A stretch of DNA of 64,000 nt from an uncultured Sedimentitalea sp. (GCA_947504115.1 CANNGH010000012.1:1-64000); one strand, 5' to 3'; counted from the first letter of the stretch, positions 9,275-18,589 are shown. Program-made: numbers and translations. Notes: a model not told the origin generated them from the sequence alone.

Positions 9275-9668
9275 CGGCAACGTCTTTTCTGACCGAATAA
9301 TAAAGATGAACGTAGCGCATTGGATCCGTAATTGGATTTCCTGTCATAGGATGCGAAAGTTCTCCAGTTGAAATGAGCTCTCGGAACGTTTCATCATCAA
9401 GGTGAAGCTGCCCATCATCAGGATCGTCAATGTAGCCGTGTGCTTCCAGCACAGCCGCTTCAAAAGTGCTGAGGATACTTAAAGCGGAAGGTAGTATTCG
9501 TTTTTGCTCTTCATCCTTCATACGCTCAAAGAAAAAAGGGAGCGTAAGAAACGCACCATCGCGTTCTGAGAGGGCTTCCAGCGTTTCCAAGACAGCCAGA
9601 CAGGTGCTGCGCATCTCTGGATCCAGAGAGACGGCAGCTAGAGCCTTTTTTGCCCGATGGAGGTCCAT
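9264..9668 (-). CDS. Uncharacterised 134-residue protein, second gene of the cassette
   Basis: I do not recognise this protein. It is acidic and probably mostly helical up to about residue 95, then has a short tail with GELSHPMTGNPITDP and a YVHLYYSVR segment. No catalytic motif, signal peptide or membrane segment is visible. The start codon follows the stop of the 354-residue gene by three bases (TAGGAGATG). The Shine-Dalgarno-like AGGAG directly abuts the ATG, so expression probably depends on translational coupling. Its stop overlaps the start of the nuclease-like gene. Tight packing implies the three proteins act together. A role as adaptor, sensor or immunity partner of the nuclease would be speculation. 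Confidence 0.75.
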   Translation of the reverse strand: MDLHRAKKALAAVSLDPEMRSTCLAVLETLEALSERDGAFLTLPFFFERMKDEEQKRILPSALSILSTFEAAVLEAHGYIDDPDDGQLHLDDETFRELISTGELSHPMTGNPITDPMRYVHLYYSVRKDVADES

Positions 9669-9671
9669 CTC

Positions 9672-10736
9672 CTATTCTTGCACTGAATCTGAAAGAAACT
9701 GAGCCTTTTTTCCTAGACGTTCAATCACGAACTCGTAGTCTGCCGCGCGCACACAATCCCTGATCAACGCGCCGGTGATTATTGGATTGCCACCCTCACC
9801 TCGACCTGAAGGACCCGATGCCGCGAGTGATATCGCTGGTTGATAAAACTGATCATCCTCCGAAAAGCCCCATTCTACGGTGATCTTGTAAATTGCGATC
9901 GCGTCCACTGCACCTTTCCCCGCAACGTGATACGGCTCGTCGCGCTGATCGGCGTCTAGACGGCGTCGGGGCATTTTTTCGTCCTTGATGCCCCCAGTTG
10001 TGGTCTGAAATGTCATCTGCGTGACAGTTCCTTCCTTCGGATCTTCGTAGAACGGGCGGACCGCCGGGAACAAGTTTACTGACTTGTCCAGATGCACAAT
10101 GCCCCAGTTATTCACAATGCCCTTCAGCGCTGAGTGAATGCCATGCACATCTGCTTCAGGTATGCCTTTCGGATAATCCACTCGAATTTCAATGAAGTCC
10201 CGGTGGTGCGGCACCCAGATAACGTGGAACATCTGGACCGGCTGACGGACTAGGCCGACTACTTCCTCATACCGCTCGCGCATGTCCTTGGGATGTTCAA
10301 ACTCAGCAAATGGAATTTCTTCACGAGTCTTGACCATCAATACAGAGCTCAAAACCACGCCGATCCCATCTTCGTTGCTTTCAACCTGCACCACATCGAT
10401 GTCACCAGTCGCGGCTCGAAGGTCTTCATCTTCCATCAGGTGAGGATAGCGCCGGTAAGCCGGAACCTCTGCAGGTTGCTGTTGCTGGATCGACGCTTGA
10501 AGAGCATCGCGGGCCGTTGGCTTGATTTCGTAGAGCTTCGTGTATTTTTCCCCACATAAGATGTGTTCGATGAGACCATCTTCGATCTTCCCGAGGTCAA
10601 AGTTCTGTGGTGATGCGTCGAGTTTTTTTAACGTGCTGTCCCAACCATGGCTCGTCGATATCCCCGCAGAATTGAGTAGCTTCCTTGCATTTGTCCAACT
10701 CATACGATGGCGGAGTGTGCGGAACATTTTCTTCAT
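9672..10736 (-). CDS. Uncharacterised 354-residue protein, first gene of the cassette
   Basis: No family is recognised. The N-terminal 85 residues look like a helical, possibly winged-helix-like region (SWTNARKLLNSAGIS; IEHILCGEKYTKLYEI). A central alpha/beta domain (about 90-230) follows, with strands such as VLSSVLMVKT and MFHVIWVPHHRDFIEIRVDY. The C-terminal part (about 240-345) contains IAIYKITVEWGFS and ends near FVIERLGKK. No nucleotide-binding or nuclease motif is seen. It begins the operon; there is no strong Shine-Dalgarno sequence before ATG 10736, and an alternative ATG lies three codons downstream. As the largest and first gene of the cassette it may be the recognition component, which is inference only. 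Confidence 0.75.
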   Translation of the reverse strand: MKKMFRTLRHRMSWTNARKLLNSAGISTSHGWDSTLKKLDASPQNFDLGKIEDGLIEHILCGEKYTKLYEIKPTARDALQASIQQQQPAEVPAYRRYPHLMEDEDLRAATGDIDVVQVESNEDGIGVVLSSVLMVKTREEIPFAEFEHPKDMRERYEEVVGLVRQPVQMFHVIWVPHHRDFIEIRVDYPKGIPEADVHGIHSALKGIVNNWGIVHLDKSVNLFPAVRPFYEDPKEGTVTQMTFQTTTGGIKDEKMPRRRLDADQRDEPYHVAGKGAVDAIAIYKITVEWGFSEDDQFYQPAISLAASGPSGRGEGGNPIITGALIRDCVRAADYEFVIERLGKKAQFLSDSVQE

Positions 10737-11133
10737 TTGGATATCTACTCGTCATAGCCTTTAGGTTGTCACATTGCCCCGATTCATGACGGTGGGAAAG
10801 CCGGAAATTGAGGGTCCGAACATTCTGCGCGCTTCAAGAACAGAGCCGGTGCTGGGTTGATGGGCCCTGTGAATCGTGGGTTTCTTCCGGTGGTTTCATA
10901 TGCCAACGGCCGGATCACCGTGTAACCATCGCTGCATCCGACGGTGCCTTGGAGTGCGAGTGACAAACAGGTCCGTCAGCCGTCCCGCTCCAGTATCAAC
11001 TGTTGCACTATTGCCGCAGCCTGGCATCTCCCGGCGCGTCTCGATTGCGGACCGTTTCTATGGCAAATGCGGAAGAAAACCTGTCAATTGCGGCAAGTTT
11101 GCCCGCAGATGACAACAATTGCGGCACGAAGGG
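10737..11133. other. Gene-free interval at the right edge of the accessory island
   Basis: About 400 bases separate the defence-like cassette from the conserved chromosomal block. No convincing reading frame, tRNA, integrase remnant or transposon end was found on either strand. The promoter of the leftward cassette must lie in its left part (about 10737-10800), where sequence is AT-richer. The rest is GC-rich with no recognisable structure. It is the probable junction of acquired and ancestral DNA. Confidence 0.5.
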
Positions 11134-12000
11134 TCAGAACCATTGTCCCGGTTCAATGAGCCCGAGATCCAGCAACTGACGCGAATCCCACTCGAACGGG
11201 ATGGAGTTGCGCCAGCGGAAGGTGTCGATATCGAAGGTTGAACCGGGGTTGCGTTTCAGCGCCTTGGCCGCGCGGAACGAACAGATGGCTGCCGTCAGGT
11301 TGTGATGCCAGGGACAGGCATAGGTGTTGTATTCCTGATCCGAAAACGTGTGGTCGGGCAGCAGCCGTGTGCCCGGCGCGGCGCGGAACAGGGCGATGCG
11401 GTCGATCTTGCGCCGGGTTGCGGGAATGTGCTCTTCATAGCGCCAGCGCAGCCCGCCGAAGAAATCCAGTTGTCGGTCGCGCTGGTGGCCGGTGGCTGGA
11501 TCGGTGCGCGCCAGAGCGTAATAGCCGGACCGGTCCAGATGCGCCTGGTCCAGCGACACCGCCAGTTCGAACTTCGCCAGGTCGTCGGCGTAGAGGTCGA
11601 TCACATAGGTCAGCATGGCGTCGCGCCGTTCCTCGGTGTGGAAGGTCAGCATCTCGCCCACGCTGCGGGTTTCGCAGAAGGGGTAGAACAGGTATTCGGC
11701 ATTGTAGCAGTAATAGAGCCAGATCCCCGGCGCGGCGTCGATCACCCGGTTCACGGCATCGAACACCGCAGTCTCGGGTCCGCAATCGAAGGCGATCCGG
11801 TGCACGTGTTCGCCGGAATCCTCCGGCAGATCGAACGCGTCGGGCATCAGCACCAGCACCGCCGCAAAGCCGCAGCTCAGGTGATGGCGCAGGGTGCTGG
11901 CGATTTCGATGTCGTCCTCGACGAAGATCATCGCGACCGGCCCTTCGGCCAGCACCGCCTTGCCGACCTTCAGGAAGCTGTCGAGCGAGTCGTATCTCAT
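11134..12000 (-). CDS. Glycosyltransferase-family-2-like protein
   Basis: This protein of 288 residues, counted from ATG 12000, resembles a group annotated as family 2-like glycosyltransferases near miaB in Rhodobacteraceae. Visible features are an N-terminal alpha/beta unit with FVEDDIEIASTLRHHL and VLVLMPDAFDLP, and a middle GIWLYYCYNAEYLFYPF. A C-terminal part holds HTFSDQEYNTYACPWHHNLTA. The classical DxD is not clear; EDD near residue 25 may serve. A longer frame back to 12153 exists, but its extra residues are low-complexity Arg-rich sequence overlapping miaB, so ATG 12000 is preferred. It is divergent from miaB with about 120 bases between. The donor and acceptor are unknown. Confidence 0.65.
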   Translation of the reverse strand: MRYDSLDSFLKVGKAVLAEGPVAMIFVEDDIEIASTLRHHLSCGFAAVLVLMPDAFDLPEDSGEHVHRIAFDCGPETAVFDAVNRVIDAAPGIWLYYCYNAEYLFYPFCETRSVGEMLTFHTEERRDAMLTYVIDLYADDLAKFELAVSLDQAHLDRSGYYALARTDPATGHQRDRQLDFFGGLRWRYEEHIPATRRKIDRIALFRAAPGTRLLPDHTFSDQEYNTYACPWHHNLTAAICSFRAAKALKRNPGSTFDIDTFRWRNSIPFEWDSRQLLDLGLIEPGQWF

Positions 12001-12124
12001 ATGCCGACCTCCGGGCGCGCGCGTTCGTCTGGTTCTCGACCGCAGAATCGGGTAACTGCGTGTCGATTGCAAGCAGGCGCGGCCCTGATCGCCACGCCGT
12101 TCCCGACCCGAAAGCGGCTCAGAC

Positions 12125-13453
12125 ATGACCACGTCCAAGAAATTGTTCATCAAGACCTATGGTTGCCAGATGAATGTCTATGACAGCGAACGCATGGCCG
12201 AGGCGCTGGGTGGGCAGGGCTATGTGCAGACCGCGACCGCCGACGATGCCGACATGATCCTGTTGAACACCTGTCACATACGGGAAAAGGCCGCCGAAAA
12301 GGTCTATTCCGAACTGGGCCGGTTCAAGGGATTGAAGGCGGAGAAACCCGATCTGAAAATCGGCGTCGCTGGCTGCGTGGCGCAGGCCGAGGGCGAGGAG
12401 ATCATGCGCCGTGCGCCGCTGGTGGATCTGGTGGTGGGGCCGCAGAGCTATCACCGCCTGCCGGAGCTTGAGGCCAAGGCGCGGCGGGGCGAGCGGGCGC
12501 TGGACACCGATTTCCCCGAGGAGGACAAGTTCGCGCAATTGAAGGCGCGCCCCAAGGCACGGCGCGGGCCGACGGCGTTCCTGACGGTGCAGGAGGGGTG
12601 CGACAAGTTCTGCGCCTTTTGCGTCGTGCCCTATACCCGCGGCGCCGAGGCATCGCGGCCCGCTGCCCGCGTGATCGACGAGGCGCGCGATCTGGTTGAA
12701 CGCGGCGTGCGCGAGATCACGCTGCTGGGCCAGAACGTCAACGCCTATCACGGCGCGGGCGAGGGCGGTGAGTGGGGGCTTGCCCGGCTGATCCGCGCGC
12801 TGGCCGAAATCGACGAGCTGGAACGTATCCGGTTCACCACGTCGCACCCGAACGACATGGATGACGACCTGATCGCGGCGCATGGCGATTGTGCCAAACT
12901 GATGCCCTACCTGCATCTGCCGGTGCAATCGGGCAGCGACCGCATCCTGAAGCGGATGAATCGCAGCCACACTGCCGAAAGCTATCTGCGCCTGATCGAA
13001 CGCATTCGGGCCGCGCGCCCGGATATCCTGATCTCGGGCGATTTCATCGTCGGTTTCCCCGAAGAGACCGAGGCGGATTTTCAGGCGACACTGGATCTGA
13101 TCGCGGCGGTGGAATACGGACAGGCCTATTCCTTCTGCTATTCGCCGCGTCCCGGCACACCGGCCGCCGAACGCCCGCAGGTGCCGGCGGACGAGGCGGC
13201 CGAGCGGCTGCAACGGCTTCAGGCATTGCTGGCGGATCAGCAGCGGCGTGTGCAGGACGCCATGATCGGTCGCGAGGTCGGCGTGTTGTTCGAGAAACCG
13301 GGTCGCGAACCGGGCCAGATGGTCGGCAAGTCCGATCATCTGCATGCGGTTCACGTGAGCGATCCGGGTGTCGAGGTCGGCGCGCTGCGCCGGGTGCGCA
13401 TCACCGCGTCGGGCCGGAACTCGCTGGCGGGCGAAGTGATCGCCGGGAAGTGA
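12125..13453 (+). CDS. miaB: tRNA-2-methylthio-N6-dimethylallyladenosine synthase
   Basis: This 442-residue methylthiotransferase adds a methylthio group to i6A37 of tRNAs reading UNN codons. The N-terminal UPF0004 domain has three cysteines for the auxiliary [4Fe-4S] cluster (C14, C50, C84). The radical-SAM motif CxxxCxxC is C159/C163/C166 in [11 protein letters not shown]-terminal TRAM domain begins around residue 380. Length and motifs are standard for MiaB rather than MtaB or RimO. It begins a conserved alphaproteobacterial run in which phoH, ybeY, corC and lnt follow. Confidence 0.97.
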   Translation: MTTSKKLFIKTYGCQMNVYDSERMAEALGGQGYVQTATADDADMILLNTCHIREKAAEKVYSELGRFKGLKAEKPDLKIGVAGCVAQAEGEEIMRRAPLVDLVVGPQSYHRLPELEAKARRGERALDTDFPEEDKFAQLKARPKARRGPTAFLTVQEGCDKFCAFCVVPYTRGAEASRPAARVIDEARDLVERGVREITLLGQNVNAYHGAGEGGEWGLARLIRALAEIDELERIRFTTSHPNDMDDDLIAAHGDCAKLMPYLHLPVQSGSDRILKRMNRSHTAESYLRLIERIRAARPDILISGDFIVGFPEETEADFQATLDLIAAVEYGQAYSFCYSPRPGTPAAERPQVPADEAAERLQRLQALLADQQRRVQDAMIGREVGVLFEKPGREPGQMVGKSDHLHAVHVSDPGVEVGALRRVRITASGRNSLAGEVIAGK

Positions 13454-13595
13454 GGATTGCGTGCAACGACCCCTGACCGAATGCGCCGATTTTTCCGGAT
13501 AATTCATTCTGGACTGGACGTTGCCTGCGCATGCTGGCTTGATGAGGCCAACACAAGACCCGTCGTTTCGGGTGCAGATTCTGGGGTGTGATGTC

Positions 13596-14354
13596 TTGAA
13601 ACCTGTTCGTTCCGTATCGTGTGCAATGTGCAACCGTCTGGCAGCGGCCGGATCGGCGCTGGCGCTTGCCTGTGCCTTGGGTGGCGCCGCGCAGGCGGGT
13701 AATCTTGAGCCGGTGATCGTCGAACCCGCCGTGACCAGCCCGGCGCTTCCCAGTTGGGACGGGTTCTATCTGGGCGGCAAGGCCGGCTATGCATTCGAGG
13801 GCGACGAGAAGGTCGGGCATGCAGACCCGTCGCGCACGCTGGTGACGCCATCGGCGGGCACACTGGAATACTCCGGTTTCAATTACGGGCTGCGGCTGGG
13901 ATGGCGCGGGCAGCGCGACATGGCAGAGCGTGCGTTCGTTTACGGGGCCGAACTGGGCTATGACGGCGGCAATGTGAAGGATTCGTTCAGCAACGGCTAC
14001 TCCGCGTCGGTGGACACGAACCATGTGCTGGGGCTGCGTCTGAAAAGCGGCTTTACCAACAAGAGCCGCGACACGCTGTTCTACGGTATCCTCGGCTATG
14101 TGCGGGGTGATTTCGACTATGCGGTCAACGGCAGCGCTGGCGGCGATACCCTCGACCTTGACACCTCGTTCAAGTCCGACGGGTATTCCGTGGGTCTGGG
14201 CGTCGAGCATATGCTGACCGAGCGTTGGTCGGTGAACGCGGAATGGGAATATCTCGAATTCGGCAGCGAGCGGCTGAATGACGGGGACGGGTCGTCCACC
14301 AAGACCACGCCGAAATTCAACAACGTGCAGCTTGGCGTGAACTTCCGTTTCTGA
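13596..14354 (+). CDS. Outer-membrane beta-barrel (porin-like) protein
   Basis: This secreted protein has a signal peptide (hydrophobic SALALACALGGAAQA, cleavage likely after AQA) followed by NLEPVIVEPAVT. An eight-stranded-barrel-like sequence follows, with alternating hydrophobic strands (GFYLGGKAGYAF, GLRLGWRGQRD, WSVNAEWEYLEFG) and a C-terminal phenylalanine (VNFRF), the signal read by the BAM complex. It resembles the Omp25/opacity type of small barrel common in Rhodobacteraceae, where many begin with GNLE..VVEP. The start is uncertain: TTG 13596 has a GGGG Shine-Dalgarno-like run upstream; ATG 13626 gives a shorter signal peptide. No known substrate. Confidence 0.75.
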   Translation: MKPVRSVSCAMCNRLAAAGSALALACALGGAAQAGNLEPVIVEPAVTSPALPSWDGFYLGGKAGYAFEGDEKVGHADPSRTLVTPSAGTLEYSGFNYGLRLGWRGQRDMAERAFVYGAELGYDGGNVKDSFSNGYSASVDTNHVLGLRLKSGFTNKSRDTLFYGILGYVRGDFDYAVNGSAGGDTLDLDTSFKSDGYSVGLGVEHMLTERWSVNAEWEYLEFGSERLNDGDGSSTKTTPKFNNVQLGVNFRF

Positions 14355-14503
14355 GTGCGGGCCAACCCGCATGTGCCGCGCCTCGTTCCACCTGTGAGGG
14401 TGGCCGTTTCTTGCTTCTGCCGCTCGAAATCGTCGTGCTGCGCCTTGCGCTGCGCCGGCGATCTTGGCACGGTTGAGCAGGATTGCCAGAACAGGAGAGC
14501 GGA

Positions 14504-15505
14504 TTGGCCATTGGCGCCCTGACCCCACCGCAGCCGCAGGACGCACCGCGCGATCTGCAGATCGAATTTTCCGACAACCGCCTGTTGATCGACCTTTGCG
14601 GCGAATACGACCGCAATCTGGCCGATATCGAGCAAAAGCTGGACGTGCAGATCATGCACAAGGGCAATGTGTTGTCGATCATGGGCGAGCCCGAGGCGCA
14701 GAAGCAGGCGGCAGAGGTGCTGCAGGCGCTTTACGCGCGGCTCGAGTCCGGGCGCGATGTGGAAAGCGGCGACATCGACCGGGAATTGCGCATGGGCAAC
14801 GATGCCGCCGAAGACCGTTCCGGCGATCAGCTTGAGATGTTCCGGGGCGGCAAGGTCGAGATCCGCACCCGCAAGAAACTGGTCGAGCCGCGCACCGATG
14901 CGCAGCGCACCTATGTTCGCTCGCTTTTCGCCAACGAACTGGCCTTTGGCATCGGTCCGGCCGGCACCGGCAAGACCTATCTGGCGGTGGCGGTCGGCGT
15001 ATCCATGTTCATCGAAGGGCATGTCGATCGGATCATCCTGTCGCGCCCCGCGGTCGAGGCGGGCGAAAAGCTGGGCTATCTGCCCGGCGACATGAAGGAC
15101 AAGGTCGATCCCTACATGCAGCCGCTTTACGACGCGCTGAACGATTTTCTGCCGGCCAAGCAACTGGCCAAGCTGATCGAGGAAAAGCGGATCGAGATCG
15201 CGCCGCTGGCATTCATGCGCGGGCGCACGTTGTCCAACGCCTTTGTCGTGCTGGACGAGGCGCAGAACGCGACGACGATGCAGATGAAGATGTTCCTGAC
15301 CCGTCTGGGCGAAGGGTCGCGCATGGTGGTCACGGGCGACCGCACCCAGGTCGATCTGCCGCGCGGCGTGCTGTCGGGGCTGGCCGATGCCGAACGGCTG
15401 CTGGCGGGGATTCCCAAGATCGGGTTCAACTATTTCACCGCGCGTGACGTGGTGCGTCATCCTCTGGTTGCCGCCATCATCGACGCCTATGAGGCCGATG
15501 CCTGA
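14504..15505 (+). CDS. phoH: PhoH family ATPase
   Basis: This cytosolic P-loop ATPase has Walker A GPAGTGKT (about residues 151-158) and Walker B VVLDEAQNA. The N-terminal domain is typical of the PhoH/YbeZ type, which works with YbeY in RNA metabolism; ybeY is the next gene here. The start is taken as TTG 14504 because an AGGAGA lies five bases upstream (14493-14498), giving MAIGALTPPQ. A TTG at 14483 is possible but its spacing is poor. The protein is about 333 residues. Confidence 0.92.
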   Translation: MAIGALTPPQPQDAPRDLQIEFSDNRLLIDLCGEYDRNLADIEQKLDVQIMHKGNVLSIMGEPEAQKQAAEVLQALYARLESGRDVESGDIDRELRMGNDAAEDRSGDQLEMFRGGKVEIRTRKKLVEPRTDAQRTYVRSLFANELAFGIGPAGTGKTYLAVAVGVSMFIEGHVDRIILSRPAVEAGEKLGYLPGDMKDKVDPYMQPLYDALNDFLPAKQLAKLIEEKRIEIAPLAFMRGRTLSNAFVVLDEAQNATTMQMKMFLTRLGEGSRMVVTGDRTQVDLPRGVLSGLADAERLLAGIPKIGFNYFTARDVVRHPLVAAIIDAYEADA

Positions 15506-15571
15506 CCCGCGGCATTTCGCCGCACTCAGCGGCGGCTTGTGCTTCGCCGGCATCCGGATCACATCGTCGCC

Positions 15572-16060
15572 ATGAGTGTCGAGACAATGATCGAGGATGC
15601 GCGCTGGCAGGCGGTCGATCTGCCGCTTCTGGCCGAGCGCGCCGCCGCCGCCGCGCTGGCGCATCTGCACCTTGACCCGGAAGGGTGGGAGATCGCGGTT
15701 CTGGGTTGCGATGATGCGCGCATCGCCACGCTGAACAGCGATTTTCGTGGCAAACCGGCGGCAACGAACGTGCTGTCCTGGCCTTCGCAGGAACGCGCCG
15801 CGTCCGCTGACGGCGACCGGCCGGATCCGCCCCAGGGGCCGGACCCGGAACTGGGCGATATCGCCCTTGCCTATGACACCTGCGCCGCCGAGGCGCGGGA
15901 CCGGGGCAAGCCGCTGGACGATCACGCGACCCATCTGGTGGTGCATGGCGTGCTGCATCTGCTGGGGTTCGACCATGACCGGGACGGGGACGCGGCGTTG
16001 ATGGAGCGGCTCGAGACGGAAATACTTGGCAAATTGGGTCTCGATGACCCATATCGGTGA
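15572..16060 (+). CDS. ybeY: Endoribonuclease YbeY (16S rRNA maturation)
   Basis: This metalloprotein of 162 residues has the zinc-binding signature HGVLHLLGFDH (about residues 125-135), matching HGxLHLxGyDH of the YbeY/UPF0054 family. Members take part in 16S rRNA 3' processing and ribosome quality control. ATG 15572 (MSVETMIEDARW) is preferred over an upstream in-frame start, which would add eleven unrelated residues. It lies between phoH and corC, the standard arrangement in many proteobacteria. Confidence 0.94.
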   Translation: MSVETMIEDARWQAVDLPLLAERAAAAALAHLHLDPEGWEIAVLGCDDARIATLNSDFRGKPAATNVLSWPSQERAASADGDRPDPPQGPDPELGDIALAYDTCAAEARDRGKPLDDHATHLVVHGVLHLLGFDHDRDGDAALMERLETEILGKLGLDDPYR

Positions 16061-16096
16061 CAACAGGGCGTTCCTGAAGCTCGATTCTGGACTGGA

Positions 16097-16984
16097 ATGA
16101 TGGACGACGACATAGACGGAAGTTCTGAAGCAGCGCAGCGCGCGCAGCCCAAGGATGAAATCGCCGACAGACCCGAGGAAAGACCGGGTTTTTTCGGCCG
16201 CATCTTCGAGGCTTTTTCACCTTCGGAGGATGAGGACGACACGCTGAGCGGCGGTCGGTTGGCCAATTCGTCGCATGGCATGATCAACCTGCGCCGGATG
16301 CGGGTCGAGGACGTCGCGATCCCTACCGCCGATATCGTCGCCGCTCCGGTCACCATCACCAAGGATGAACTGGTCGAGCTGTTCCGCGACAGCGGCATGA
16401 GCCGGATACCGGTCTATGACGGCACGCTGGATACGCCGCTGGGATTCGTGCACCTCAAGGATCTGGCGCTCAGCCACGGGTTCAACGGCAACACCGCCGA
16501 GTTCGACCTCGCATCGATGGTGCGCCCGGTGCTGTTCGTGCCCCCCTCGATGCCCATCGGCGTGCTGCTGACAAAAATGCAGACCGAACGGCGGCACATG
16601 GCGCTGGTGATCGACGAATATGGCGGCGTGGACGGGTTGCTGACCATCGAGGATCTGATCGAACAGGTGGTGGGCGAGATCGCGGACGAACACGATACCG
16701 ACGAGGACCAGACCTGGATCAAGGAAAAGCCGGGATGCTACATCGCGCAGGCCAAAACCCCGCTGGAGGAATTCGAGGCGGAGATCGGCATGTCCCTGAC
16801 CGAAAATGAAGACGTGGACGAGGAAGAGATCGACACGCTGGGCGGGCTGGTCTTCATGCTGACGGGCCGCGTGCCGACGCGCGGCGAGGTCGTGCAGCAT
16901 CCCGACGGCCCCGAATTCGAGGTGATCGACGCCGATCCGCGCCGGATCAAACGGATGCGCGTGCGCCTGCCGGACGCGCATTGA
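16097..16984 (+). CDS. corC: CBS-domain and CorC_HlyC-domain protein (hemolysin family)
   Basis: This 295-residue cytoplasmic protein has a tandem CBS pair. The first is near VEDVAIPTADIVA, the second around RPVLFVPPSMPIGVLLTKMQ, with ALVIDEYGGVDGLLTIED. An acidic linker and the C-terminal CorC_HlyC domain (GGLVFMLTGRVPTRGE) follow. It lacks the DUF21 membrane domain. Proteins of this group are linked to Mg/Co efflux; the precise role in alphaproteobacteria is unproven. Its TGA overlaps the lnt ATG (TGATG). Confidence 0.92.
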   Translation: MMDDDIDGSSEAAQRAQPKDEIADRPEERPGFFGRIFEAFSPSEDEDDTLSGGRLANSSHGMINLRRMRVEDVAIPTADIVAAPVTITKDELVELFRDSGMSRIPVYDGTLDTPLGFVHLKDLALSHGFNGNTAEFDLASMVRPVLFVPPSMPIGVLLTKMQTERRHMALVIDEYGGVDGLLTIEDLIEQVVGEIADEHDTDEDQTWIKEKPGCYIAQAKTPLEEFEAEIGMSLTENEDVDEEEIDTLGGLVFMLTGRVPTRGEVVQHPDGPEFEVIDADPRRIKRMRVRLPDAH

Positions 16985-18507
16985 TGCTGGCGACATCGCG
17001 GCGGCGGCTGCTGATGCGGATGATGTGGGCGGCGCTGGCCGGGGCACTGGCGGCGCTGGGGCTGGCCCCCACCGGCTGGTGGGGGGTGACGGTGGCGGTG
17101 CTGCTGGCACTGCCCGCGCTGCTTTCGGGCGATTGGACGCCGCGCGCGCAGGGCGCCATCGGCTGGGCGCTGGGTCTGGGATATTTCGCCCATGGCCTGT
17201 TCTGGATCGTCGAACCGTTCCAGGTGGATGTGGCGCGCCATGGCTGGATGGCGCCCTTTGCGCTGGTGTTTCTGGCCGCCGGACTGGCGCTGTTCTGGGG
17301 CGCGGCCTTCTGGGGCGCGGCGCGTCTGGGGCGCACGCCCGTGGCGCGGATCTGGGCGCTGGTGGTGCTGTGGTCGCTGGCGGAATTCGCACGTGCCTAC
17401 CTGTTCACGGGATTTCCCTGGGCGGCATTGTCGCAGATCTGGATCGACAGCGACGCCGCACTGCTGCTGGCGTGGATCGGACCGCATGGCCTGACGCTGG
17501 TGACATTGGCCGCGACCCTGCCTGCGGGCCTTTTCCTGTTCGATCTGGCGACCTCACACAGGTCCGCCAGCGCGCCCCATTCCCTGCCCGCGCTGGCACT
17601 GGTGCTGTCGGTCGGCGCGATCACGGCGTTGCATCCCGAGGTCACGATGACCGAAAGCAGCGTGCGTCTGGTGCAGCCCAACGCGCCGCAGAACGAGAAA
17701 TGGGACCCCGCGCGCATTCCGGTCTTCTTCCAGCGCCAGCTTGACTATACCGCCGCCGATCCGCGACCCGACTTGATCGTCTGGCCCGAAAGCGCGATTC
17801 CGTGGCTTCTGGACGATGCCGGTTCGGCGCTCGAGGCGATTGCCGCCGCTGCTGCGGGAACGCCGGTGGTGCTGGGGGTGCAGCGCGACGAGGACGGGCG
17901 CTATTACAACGCCATGATCCAGCTGGATGCGACAGGTGCGGTGGCCGGCATCTATGACAAGCACCATCTGGTCCCGTTCGGCGAATATGTGCCGTTCGGC
18001 GATTTGGCCGCCCGTTTCGGACTGCACGGGTTCGCAGCGCAGGAGGGGGCCGGATACAGTGCCGGACCGGGGCCGGTGCAGATGCCGTTCGCGACGCTGG
18101 GGCAGGGCGTGCCGCTGATCTGTTACGAGGCTGTCTTTCCCCAGGACGTGCGCGGCACCGAGGTGCGGGCCGATTTCCTGATCCAGATCACCAATGATGC
18201 TTGGTTCGGCAGGAACAGCGGCCCCTATCAGCATCTGGCGCAGGCGCGGATGCGGGCGATCGAGCAGGGTCTGCCGATGATCCGGGCAGCCAATACCGGC
18301 ATTTCCGCCATGATCGACCCGCTGGGGCGGATCGTGGAAAGCCTGCCGCTGGGGCAGGCGGGGTATATCGACGCGGTGCTGCCGGCACCGCTGGCGCCGA
18401 CGCTCTATGCCCGGTGGGGCGATGCGCCGGTCTTCGTGCTGCTGATGCTGGCCGCGGCGGGGATGGCTGTTGTGCAATTGCGCGGCCGACGCCGAAATGC
18501 CGATTGA
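16984..18507 (+). CDS. lnt: Apolipoprotein N-acyltransferase
   Basis: This inner-membrane enzyme of 507 residues transfers the third acyl chain to lipoproteins. An N-terminal block of hydrophobic helices (residues 1 to about 205) precedes a periplasmic nitrilase domain. The catalytic triad motifs are present: E in VWPESAIPW, K in YDKHHLVPFGEY and C in LICYEAVFP. A last transmembrane helix (VFVLLMLAAAGMAVV) lies near the C-terminus. The start ATG overlaps the corC stop, and the gene ends the phoH-ybeY-corC-lnt run. Downstream is the metK riboswitch. Confidence 0.96.
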   Translation: MLATSRRRLLMRMMWAALAGALAALGLAPTGWWGVTVAVLLALPALLSGDWTPRAQGAIGWALGLGYFAHGLFWIVEPFQVDVARHGWMAPFALVFLAAGLALFWGAAFWGAARLGRTPVARIWALVVLWSLAEFARAYLFTGFPWAALSQIWIDSDAALLLAWIGPHGLTLVTLAATLPAGLFLFDLATSHRSASAPHSLPALALVLSVGAITALHPEVTMTESSVRLVQPNAPQNEKWDPARIPVFFQRQLDYTAADPRPDLIVWPESAIPWLLDDAGSALEAIAAAAAGTPVVLGVQRDEDGRYYNAMIQLDATGAVAGIYDKHHLVPFGEYVPFGDLAARFGLHGFAAQEGAGYSAGPGPVQMPFATLGQGVPLICYEAVFPQDVRGTEVRADFLIQITNDAWFGRNSGPYQHLAQARMRAIEQGLPMIRAANTGISAMIDPLGRIVESLPLGQAGYIDAVLPAPLAPTLYARWGDAPVFVLLMLAAAGMAVVQLRGRRRNAD

Positions 18508-18544
18508 CGCCGGACAGGAGCGGGCGTAACCCTTGGCGACCCCC

Positions 18545-18589
18545 GTCACAACGGCTTCCTGACGTGACGGGATGAACCCCAATGGAGCA
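18545..18589 (+). ncRNA. SAM/SAH-type riboswitch upstream of metK
   Basis: The leader has a stem GTCAC/GTGAC (18545-18549 with 18564-18568) enclosing the conserved ACGGCTTCCTGAC loop. A linker and AATGGAGCA (18581-18589) follow. This matches, from memory, the small SAM/SAH pseudoknot riboswitch class found in Rhodobacterales before metK. The conserved AATGGAGCA contains the GGAG ribosome-binding site, seven bases from the metK ATG. Ligand binding would therefore pair and hide the Shine-Dalgarno sequence, giving translational feedback by the product of MetK. Confidence 0.88.

Noticed and set aside
12001-12153. Longer N-terminus of the glycosyltransferase-like gene reaching into miaB
   Set aside because: The extra residues are Arg-rich and unlike the rest; ATG 12000 gives a clean start and avoids overlap with miaB.
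13505-16097. 13-base repeat ATTCTGGACTGGA found before the porin-like gene and before corC
   Set aside because: Repeats of this length are expected by chance many times in 64 kb; the two sites share no flanking similarity.
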